Position numbers and translations under genes: made by a program. A DNA stretch of 5,110 nucleotides from an uncultured bacterium (GTDB taxonomy: Bacteria > Cyanobacteriota > Vampirovibrionia > Gastranaerophilales > Gastranaerophilaceae), in assembly GCA_949299435.1 (NCBI GenBank), contig CASGAK010000085.1, forward strand, positions 1-5,110, in the 5' to 3' direction. Of the stretch, positions 1-4,540 are shown piece after piece (within the stretch, counting starts at the first letter, position 1; each line of letters begins with the position of its first letter). The notes beneath the pieces were generated by a model that ran no database searches, had not been told where the DNA came from, and saw only the letters and a list, made by a program, of their open reading frames with translations.

Positions 1-468
1 AAAGGTATTGATATAGGGATTGATGCATATTACAAATTATATTGGCACCCCTACTTCCAAGTAATGACCGTCTGTGATACTTATCAAAAATGTGGTTATA
101 AATCAAATACACCTTGGTTTGATCTTAATAATAATCCTTCTACGACAATTTTTACTCATCGTAGTTACAGAATACCTTTTATTACATCAGATGGAATATT
201 GTATTCAATGTCTATTTCATCGGGTGACGGAACTAGTAGTTTTCAGACAATATTTGTTGATATTAATGCTGCTAATGGTCCAAACCAATATGGAATAGAT
301 GTTTTTATGTTTATACCCACAGAAAATAATGTTATTATGCCTCATTGTTATAATTCTTTAGAAAGTACAATAGACGAAAGTTGCAACATAAATGGAACAG
401 GATATTGTTGTGCCAAAAAATTAATGGAATACGGCTGGGAAATGAGAGCCGATTATCCTTGGAGGTAA
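1..468 (+). CDS. Type IV pilin-like / pseudopilin protein, C-terminal part (5' end outside window)
   Basis: The frame is open from base 1, so the gene starts upstream; 155 codons and a TAA stop are visible, and the ATG at base 64 is internal. The prepilin signal would lie outside the window, so the family is inferred from the C-terminal half. That half has a DG-containing strand (residues 64-65), then VDINAANGPNQYGIDVFMF around residues 86-104. The tail is cysteine-rich (CCAKKL) and ends in GWEMRADYPWR. The pilin-like protein at 1969-2701 shows the same plan: DMNG...NPNKDGYDRFRF, then cysteines, then GWEFKKDYP. The D-x-N...PN..G.D.F.F stretch may be a metal- or loop-forming element like those of pseudopilin C-terminal domains, but this is inference. 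Expected location is the cell envelope, as a fibre or secretion-system subunit. The nearest downstream terminator candidate is at 664-693. Confidence 0.7.
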   Translation, partial: KGIDIGIDAYYKLYWHPYFQVMTVCDTYQKCGYKSNTPWFDLNNNPSTTIFTHRSYRIPFITSDGILYSMSISSGDGTSSFQTIFVDINAANGPNQYGIDVFMFIPTENNVIMPHCYNSLESTIDESCNINGTGYCCAKKLMEYGWEMRADYPWR

Positions 469-726
469 TTAAAAAAGTAACAATAGGGTGCGTCGTTTAA
501 CGCAGTGAAAAAGTAGCTCTTAGTAATTTTTATTATTTGCATTTTTAATTTTTAAATAAGTATCCGAAGAATTTTGGGATAACGAACAAGATTAGAATAT
601 TGAAAAGGTTATTTGAGGCAAGTTAAGATTTCATAGGTGGTGAAATTGAGTTTGAGAAAATAAAAAAGAGTTCTGAATTTTCAGAGCTCTTTTATTATTT
701 GAATTTATTACAAAATATATTTGTAT
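469..726. other. Intergenic region between pilin-like gene and trpS (convergent ends)
   Basis: No gene is supported in these 258 bases. A small hairpin TGCGT-loop-ACGCA (489-504) lies soon after the stop of the upstream gene, but no T-run follows it. A weak TATCC/GGATA hairpin sits near 562-582. The only convincing element is the terminator-like hairpin at 664-693. The two flanking genes converge here. Confidence 0.5.
664..700. terminator. Bidirectional rho-independent terminator between convergent genes
   Basis: The arms AAAAGAGTTCTGAA (664-677) and TTCAGAGCTCTTTT (680-693) pair over 14 positions with one G-U wobble on the plus strand, and the loop is tiny. T-rich sequence follows on both strands: TTTTATTATTT on plus and TTTTTTATTTT on minus. 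It could end transcripts of both the pilin-like gene on the left and trpS on the right. On the minus strand the wobble becomes an A-C mismatch, so termination is probably better for the plus-strand transcript. Confidence 0.75.
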
Positions 727-1731
727 TTAATACATATTTACAAGCTCGCGTACCTGTTTAAGTACTTTTTGAGCTTCTACTCGTGCTTTTTCAGAACCTT
801 CTTTAATAATTTTGTGAACTATTTCAGGGTGTGCTTCATAGTAGGCTCTTTTTTCGCGAATCGGTGCAAACTTTTCGTTAATTAACGCACCCAATTGTCT
901 TTTGCAATCAGCACAACCTCTTAGTCCTTTTTCACATTCACATCTTACTTTTTCCACTTGTTCTTTGTCTGCAAAAATTTCCCAATATTTAAATGCAACT
1001 TCACATTCATCAGGGTGTCCGGGGTCGTCTTTTCTCATTCTGCTTCGGTCGGTAATCGCAGACATTACTTTTTTCGCGGTTACTTCTGCTGAATCTGAAA
1101 TTTTAATATCGTTTTGGAAAGATTTACCCATTTTGTTTCCATCAAGTCCGCAAATTAAGGAACAATGATTTAAAATAGGCTCCGGTTCATTAAAGAAGTC
1201 ACATTTATAGATATTATTGAATCTTCTAGCAATATCACGAGTAATTTCTATATGTGCGACCTGATCAATCCCAACAGGTACGTATGAAGAATTAAACATC
1301 ATAATATCAGCACTCATAAGTACTGGATATCCCATAAGACCGTAACTTATTTGAGAATTTGCACCTTCTTTTGTCCTTAAAATTTTTGCCATATCTTTTA
1401 AAGTCGGATCTCTCTCAACCCAGTTTTGAGGGGTAACCATTCCTAAATATATATTTAATTCAGCAATTTCAGGTACAAGTGATTGTACGTATATCGTGGA
1501 AATTTCAGGATCGATTCCACAGCTTAACCAATCAATTACAACATCTACTACGTCGTTTTTTAAATTTTCGGTCTTATCGTATTTTGTTGTCAGGGCGTGC
1601 CAGTCTGCAACAAAGAAAAAACTTTCATATTTTTTTTGTAATTCCACCCAGTTTTGAATTACACCCAAGTAATGTCCCAAGTGTAATTTTCCAGTAGGTC
1701 TCATTCCTGATACTATTCTTTTGTTTCTCAT
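727..1731 (-). CDS. trpS: Tryptophan--tRNA ligase (TrpRS), with iron-sulfur cysteine motif
   Basis: Charges tRNA-Trp with tryptophan using ATP in the cytoplasm; a class I synthetase. Its 334 residues match the usual bacterial TrpRS length. The ATP-binding HIGH signature is HLGH at residues 17-20, after the typical SGMRPTGKL. The tryptophan-pocket region reads YPVLMSADIM (135-144), where D142 corresponds to the indole-recognising aspartate. GIDQVAH is at 154-160, and the second signature is KMGKS at 200-204 in place of KMSKS, a variant seen in the family. Cysteines 243, 266, 273 and 276 have the spacing C-x22-C-x6-C-x2-C, the motif that binds a [4Fe-4S] cluster in Thermotoga maritima TrpRS. 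The ATG is supported by GAAAGGA eight bases upstream and by a TATAAT box further up. It appears monocistronic, with pilin-like genes on the opposite strand on both sides. Confidence 0.97.
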   Translation of the reverse strand: MRNKRIVSGMRPTGKLHLGHYLGVIQNWVELQKKYESFFFVADWHALTTKYDKTENLKNDVVDVVIDWLSCGIDPEISTIYVQSLVPEIAELNIYLGMVTPQNWVERDPTLKDMAKILRTKEGANSQISYGLMGYPVLMSADIMMFNSSYVPVGIDQVAHIEITRDIARRFNNIYKCDFFNEPEPILNHCSLICGLDGNKMGKSFQNDIKISDSAEVTAKKVMSAITDRSRMRKDDPGHPDECEVAFKYWEIFADKEQVEKVRCECEKGLRGCADCKRQLGALINEKFAPIREKRAYYEAHPEIVHKIIKEGSEKARVEAQKVLKQVRELVNMY

Positions 1732-1739
1732 TTCCCACG

Positions 1740-1746
1740 TCCTTTC
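1740..1746 (-). promoter_or_regulatory. Ribosome binding site of trpS
   Basis: On the minus strand this reads GAAAGGA, eight bases before the ATG at 1731. It supports that start. Confidence 0.8.
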
Positions 1747-1756
1747 TAACTTTTTT

Positions 1757-1762
1757 ATTATA
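1757..1762 (-). promoter_or_regulatory. -10 box of trpS promoter
   Basis: The minus strand reads TATAAT, preceded by TTTTTTTGT. A start about seven bases downstream gives a short leader of about 20 bases containing the GAAAGGA site. No good -35 box stands at 16-18 bases; the best candidate, TTCACG, sits 19 bases upstream, so the -35 is left uncalled. The leader is too short for a T-box or other riboswitch. Confidence 0.6.
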
Positions 1763-1895
1763 ACAAAAAAATATTTAAATACGTGAAAATTTAAACAAAT
1801 TATCCTTGATAAATAGTGAAGCTATTTTTAAGAAGAAATAAAAATTTTATTAAAAGGTTTTGAGTAATAGAAAATTTGTGTAATTTAGAAAACTC

Positions 1896-1924
1896 TTGCA
1901 CTGAATAGAAAAAGTTGTTATAAT
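1896..1924 (+). promoter_or_regulatory. Sigma-70-type promoter of pilin-like gene (copy 1)
   Basis: The -35 box TTGCAC (1896-1901), a 17-base spacer and the -10 box TATAAT (1919-1924) are near consensus. The spacer ends in TGT, which also gives an extended -10 (TGnTATAAT). Transcription should start near 1931, leaving a leader of about 38 bases. The same arrangement with the same spacing occurs at 4464-4492 before the other pilin-like gene. Confidence 0.85.
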
Positions 1925-1955
1925 AAATAGGTAGACGATTAAAATCAGGAAAATG

Positions 1956-1962
1956 AAAGGAG
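1956..1962 (+). promoter_or_regulatory. Ribosome binding site deciding the true start of the pilin-like gene
   Basis: AAAGGAG stands six bases before the ATG at 1969. The body frame has no ATG in this area and a stop at 1979, and its first start-like codon is a TTG at 2069 inside the membrane helix with no ribosome site. The 1969 start is therefore the biologically sensible one. Confidence 0.8.
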
Positions 1963-1968
1963 CTGGAA

Positions 1969-2701
1969 ATGCAGACTATGAGAGGAATTAAGGGGGGGGG
2001 GGGCACCCGCAAATAACGCTCCTGCAGGTGTTTTAAAAAGTTTTTTAGCATTCACATTAGCAGAAGTATTGATAACTTTGGGGGTAATCGGGATTGTCGC
2101 AGCAATGACTTTGCCTGCAGTAATTGCAAATTATAAAAGACAAGAGTATTCAGCACGTATTAAGAAGTTTTATAGTACTTTGTCGCAGGCAATTTTATTG
2201 TCCGAAGCTCATAATGGATCTGCTTTATACTGGACCAAGTCTAATCAGATTAAAAATGATGAAGGTCGGGTCGATTATACTGCAAATGCCAAATGGAATG
2301 AATTTTATATGAACCAGTATATTCTACCATATATGAAATATATTAGTGCAGGAATAAAGGTTTGGGATTCAGGAAATAATTATGAAACAATAGTTCTAGC
2401 AGATGGTGATGAATTTATGTTACATAATGGTGACTGTTTGGATATAATTTATGATATGAATGGTTTGGCGAAAAATCCTAATAAAGATGGGTATGATCGT
2501 TTCCGTTTTTTAATGTGCTTTAATGACTTAAAAAGAGAAAGTTTTTGGGGGAATAAGAACAAATTTTTTGGAGTTTACGGAAGATGCACTAGTCGTGAAA
2601 CTGCTTTTGTGAATTGTAAAAACGATCCTATAAAATGTTCTGTATTGTTAGAATGTGACGGGTGGGAATTTAAAAAAGATTATCCTCATAAATTATGGTG
2701 A
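1969..2701 (+). CDS. Prepilin-type pilin-like protein, frame broken at a G12 tract (phase-OFF or sequencing error)
   Basis: Codons from the ATG at 1969 read MQTMRGIK, then glycines from the G-run, and hit TAA at 2014. Removing one G (G11), or adding two, joins this start to the downstream frame and gives a protein of about 243 residues. That protein begins MQTMRGIKGGGAPANNAPAG and continues into the prepilin segment AFTLAEVLITLGVIGIVAA. Phe28 would be +1 after cleavage by prepilin peptidase and Glu32 the conserved +5 glutamate; the -1 residue is Ala rather than the usual Gly. The hydrophobic helix ends near MTLPAVIANY. The C-terminal domain has DMNG...NPNKDGYDRFRF (residues 162-180), several cysteines (NCKNDPIKC, ECDGW) and the tail GWEFKKDYPHKLW, as in the gene at 1-468. 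The likely location is the envelope, as a pilus or pseudopilus subunit. A gene caller would probably start it at the TTG at 2069, which lacks a ribosome site and would remove the signal. Confidence 0.8.
1992..2003 (+). repeat. Poly-G tract, 12 G, within the start region of the pilin-like gene
   Basis: Twelve consecutive G lie between codon 7 and the body of the gene. With 12 G the start frame ends at TAA 2014. With 11 it is open to 2701. With 10 it ends at a TAA near 2034. A tract like this is prone to slippage by polymerases in the cell, and also by sequencing chemistry. Confidence 0.9.
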
Positions 2702-2869
2702 TAGTACAAAGTACTCCTACTTATTTAAAAGCACCTAAAAAATTAAATATAAGTAATTTTCACTAAATTTTTTATATTATTTAAATTTTTATTTATTTAA
2801 CAAATATCTGAAAATTAGATAATGTAAGTAGAATTTAGGAGTAGCATATTAAATTCGACTGGAGATTTG

Positions 2870-2889
2870 CAACTCAATAAATTGAGTTG
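2870..2889. repeat. Perfect 20-base palindrome, possible operator or RNA hairpin
   Basis: CAACTCAAT, AA, ATTGAGTTG forms a perfect inverted repeat. As RNA it gives an 8-base stem with a TAAA loop. The downstream sequence is CATTTGGGC rather than a T-run, so it is not a typical terminator. An operator for the gene at 3048 or an mRNA 3' stabilising hairpin are both possible. Confidence 0.45.
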
Positions 2890-3036
2890 TCATTTGGGCA
2901 TGTTTGTTTTTGATTGATATTTTTTAAAAGGCAATTAGTTCCTTTGTAGTATTAAAATAAAGATATATTAAGATTTTTAGATATATCTAGCAAAAAAAAA
3001 TATTTCGAGATTTAATATGATTACAAATTAGGAATT

Positions 3037-3042
3037 AGGAGG
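3037..3042 (+). promoter_or_regulatory. Strong Shine-Dalgarno site
   Basis: AGGAGG stands five bases before the ATG at 3048 and fixes this start firmly. It is the strongest ribosome site in the window. Confidence 0.85.
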
Positions 3043-3047
3043 CAATA

Positions 3048-3989
3048 ATGCGAATAAATTCAATAACTACTTACAATACAACTCCAATAAATTTTGAAGG
3101 TAAAAATAGGAATAATAAAAGTAACGGATTAAAAAATGCAGCCAAGGCAACAATTTTAGCAACTGCATTGTCAGCATCAGCTCCAATGTATCAAAGTTGT
3201 GAAAAACTAACTTTGAATAATGTTCATAATCATTATTTAAAATTGCCAACGGATACTTTTACAAAAGAAGAACTAAAACCGACACCTTTGCCGCCACAGG
3301 TAATAATAATAGAAAAACCGGGTAAGCCGGATACAGTGTATCTGCCCGGGGATACTATAATTACACCTCCTGTGATAGAACACGATACAATATATTTAAA
3401 AGGTGACACTGTATATTTAAAAGAGGATTGGACATCACCTGTCCCGCCAAAACAAGAGGAAATCTATGAAGAAATAGGTATCAAGCCAAACGGTGACGGA
3501 AAATTCTTTATATCAGAATCATATTATGATCAAAAAAATAACGAATTTGTACAAAGACATTTACATGGTCAAGGCAGTTCCCGTGATGGTAAAATTCTTG
3601 TATACAATGTGGTAAAAACTAAATGGGACGATGAGGCTGAAAGAATAGTATTAGGTCAAAATGAGTCATTTGAAAAACATCTTGTATATCTTTCAGAAGA
3701 TGGTCGTGATTTAGGTGTAAAAGTTCTGAAACCAAAAGTCGACGTAATGGGAATGAATGATTTTGAAAGAACAAATTGGCAAGTGTTTACTGAAGGAACT
3801 TTGTCTACTCCTGATGCTTGGGAGGATCAAGAATCATTCTTTATGCAAAACAATGGTGGTATAATTAATTTAACAAACGGATTTAATTTAAAACAAGGAA
3901 AGAAAGATCAAGCGATTACGATTACAAATCCATATAACAGTGAATGGGAATTGACAGATTGGAATGTTGTAAAAGGTGATGCAGATTAA
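3048..3989 (+). CDS. Secreted-type protein of unknown function with DTVYLxGDT repeats
   Basis: 313 residues; I do not recognise a named family. Residues 1-28 are polar and contain INFEGKNRN, an N-terminal style (I-x-F-x-GK) that I associate with many proteins of gut Gastranaerophilales. A mildly hydrophobic Ala-rich segment (about 30-47, AAKATILATALSASAP) and a Cys at 51 follow. This could be a signal or membrane anchor, but MYQSC is not a proper lipobox and the segment is short. A Pro-rich linker (77-94) leads to a repeat region: DTVYLPGDT (95-103), DTIYLKGDT (113-121), and DTVYLKEDW (120-128, overlapping the previous unit). Another Pro-rich stretch comes at 129-136. Residues 140-313 look like a globular, beta-rich domain with many Trp, Asp and Asn residues, ending NSEWELTDWNVVKGDAD. 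The repeats resemble spacer or stalk sequence in surface proteins. The gene ends 16 bases before a strong terminator. Confidence 0.8.
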   Translation: MRINSITTYNTTPINFEGKNRNNKSNGLKNAAKATILATALSASAPMYQSCEKLTLNNVHNHYLKLPTDTFTKEELKPTPLPPQVIIIEKPGKPDTVYLPGDTIITPPVIEHDTIYLKGDTVYLKEDWTSPVPPKQEEIYEEIGIKPNGDGKFFISESYYDQKNNEFVQRHLHGQGSSRDGKILVYNVVKTKWDDEAERIVLGQNESFEKHLVYLSEDGRDLGVKVLKPKVDVMGMNDFERTNWQVFTEGTLSTPDAWEDQESFFMQNNGGIINLTNGFNLKQGKKDQAITITNPYNSEWELTDWNVVKGDAD

Positions 3990-4005
3990 TCAAGTTTAAA
4001 TTAAG

Positions 4006-4044
4006 AAAAACTCTCTTGGAAAATATTTTCAAGAGAGTTTTTTT
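4006..4044 (+). terminator. Strong rho-independent terminator directly before the HTH gene
   Basis: Arms AAAAACTCTCTTG (4006-4018) and CAAGAGAGTTTTT (4030-4042) pair perfectly over 13 bases. The inner GAAAA/TTTT bases extend the stem, and seven T follow (4038-4044). It ends transcripts from the gene at 3048. Its right arm, AAGAGAG, is the only purine-rich site before the ATG at 4045, so any read-through transcript would have that site buried in the hairpin. Confidence 0.92.
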
Positions 4045-4461
4045 ATGTATAATGAAAATATGAAAACATTAGCAAGATTTGTACAAGAAAGACGAGAGCA
4101 AGTAGGATTATCAGTTACAGGCTTAGCTAAAAGATGTAACATAACACCTGAAATAATTGAAGAAATTGAAAGTGGTAAAGAATTATTTTTGCCGGTTACA
4201 ATACGTCAAAATTTGGCAAAAGGTTTAAAATGTCAGCCTGATGATATAAAAAAATATGAAAAAGACTTTAGTAATGACTTTGTTTCTTTAGAAGTTATTG
4301 AAAGTTTAAAAGATTTAATTCTGAATGGAGCAGGCGGGTTAAAATGTCCAAAGTGCGGAGCTAAACTTATTACAAAAGTTGAGCGTATGTATGATTTGGA
4401 AGATAATTTGGTATTGCACCCAAAAGCACACTGTGAAAAATGTGTGTTTCAAATACATTAA
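4045..4461 (+). CDS. XRE-like helix-turn-helix protein with C-terminal zinc ribbon
   Basis: 138 residues from the first ATG. Residues 7-64 form a Cro/C1-type DNA-binding domain: MKTLARFVQERREQVGLSV, then the helix-turn-helix TGLAKRCNITPEIIEEIESGK, then FLPVTIRQNLAKGLKCQPDDI. A linker helix (about 70-95) leads to a zinc ribbon with C101-P-K-C104 and C130-E-K-C133, presumed to bind one zinc. It is probably a cytoplasmic transcription regulator; the target is unknown. Start choice is uncertain. The ATG at 4045 touches the terminator T-run and has only AAGAGAG upstream. The ATG at 4060 (residue 6) fits the domain start better and lies seven bases after a TATAAT at 4048-4053, which would make a leaderless mRNA. 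The gene stops two bases before the next pilin-like promoter, so its product might regulate that promoter or itself, but only proximity supports this. Confidence 0.85.
   Translation: MYNENMKTLARFVQERREQVGLSVTGLAKRCNITPEIIEEIESGKELFLPVTIRQNLAKGLKCQPDDIKKYEKDFSNDFVSLEVIESLKDLILNGAGGLKCPKCGAKLITKVERMYDLEDNLVLHPKAHCEKCVFQIH
4048..4053 (+). promoter_or_regulatory. Possible -10 box for the HTH gene
   Basis: TATAAT occurs just after the terminator. A start seven bases later falls on the A of ATG 4060. The -35 region is poor (TTTTCA with a 16-base spacer, inside the terminator arm), so the call is tentative. Confidence 0.35.
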
Positions 4462-4463
4462 CC

Positions 4464-4492
4464 TTGCACAGAATAAAAAAACTTGTTATAAT
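4464..4492 (+). promoter_or_regulatory. Sigma-70-type promoter of pilin-like gene (copy 2)
   Basis: The -35 box TTGCAC (4464-4469), a 17-base spacer ending in TGT and the -10 box TATAAT (4487-4492) match copy 1 exactly in boxes and spacing. It starts two bases after the stop of the HTH gene. Transcription should start near 4499, giving a leader of about 42 bases. Confidence 0.85.
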
Positions 4493-4540
4493 AAATAAGT
4501 AGACGATGAAAACCTTGTAAAAGAATGAAAGGAGTTGGAA

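Larger units (their letters stand above)
1896..2008 (+). repeat. Pilin 5' cassette, copy 1 (promoter, leader, start, poly-G)
   Basis: This is a direct repeat of 4464-4578. The first 49 bases match at 44 positions. After a short divergent, length-variable stretch, AATGAAAGGAG(C/T)TGGAA is shared, and the first 24 coding bases match at 19 positions, leading into the G-run and CACC. Beyond this the two genes diverge until the prepilin segment AFTLAEVLITLG. The pattern suggests a duplicated or recombining expression cassette. Confidence 0.75.
2702..3047. other. AT-rich intergenic region (346 bases)
   Basis: No coding region is supported. Contents are: an 8-base inverted pair TACTCCTA (2712-2719) / TAGGAGTA (2836-2843), probably chance; a perfect 20-base palindrome (2870-2889); a hairpin AGATATAT/ATATATCT (2961-2968 and 2981-2988); an A9 run (2992-3000); and a possible -10 box TAATAT (3013-3018) without a convincing -35. 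I found no classical terminator for the upstream pilin-like gene. Confidence 0.5.

Noticed and set aside
489..504. TGCGT/ACGCA hairpin as a terminator of the first pilin-like gene
   Set aside because: The stem is only 5 bases and is followed by GTGAAAAAG rather than a T-run; the hairpin at 664-693 is far better.
902..1168. Plus-strand open frame inside trpS
   Set aside because: Antisense shadow of a clearly coding gene; composition unlike a real protein. The same holds for 1479-1697.
1732..1760. T-box or trp attenuator upstream of trpS
   Set aside because: The leader from the TATAAT box is only about 20 bases, too short for either.
1811..1829. AAATAG/CTATTT hairpin with T-run in the divergent region
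   Set aside because: Short AT-rich stem with no gene ending upstream of it; probably chance.
1800..2051. 83-residue minus-strand reading frame with a PPPP stretch
   Set aside because: It runs antisense through the pilin-like promoter and G-tract; the prolines are the complement of the G-run. No ribosome site or recognisable domain.
2069..2071. TTG as the true start of the pilin-like gene
   Set aside because: It lies inside the hydrophobic helix, removes the cleavage site and Glu+5, and has no ribosome site; the cassette start at 1969 is conserved in the paralogue.
2712..2843. Inverted pair TACTCCTA / TAGGAGTA as ends of a small mobile element
   Set aside because: An 8-base pair is expected by chance in a gap of this size, and there is no clear target-site duplication.
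3067..3249. 60-residue minus-strand frame
   Set aside because: Shadow of the gene at 3048, which has a strong ribosome site and coherent protein features.
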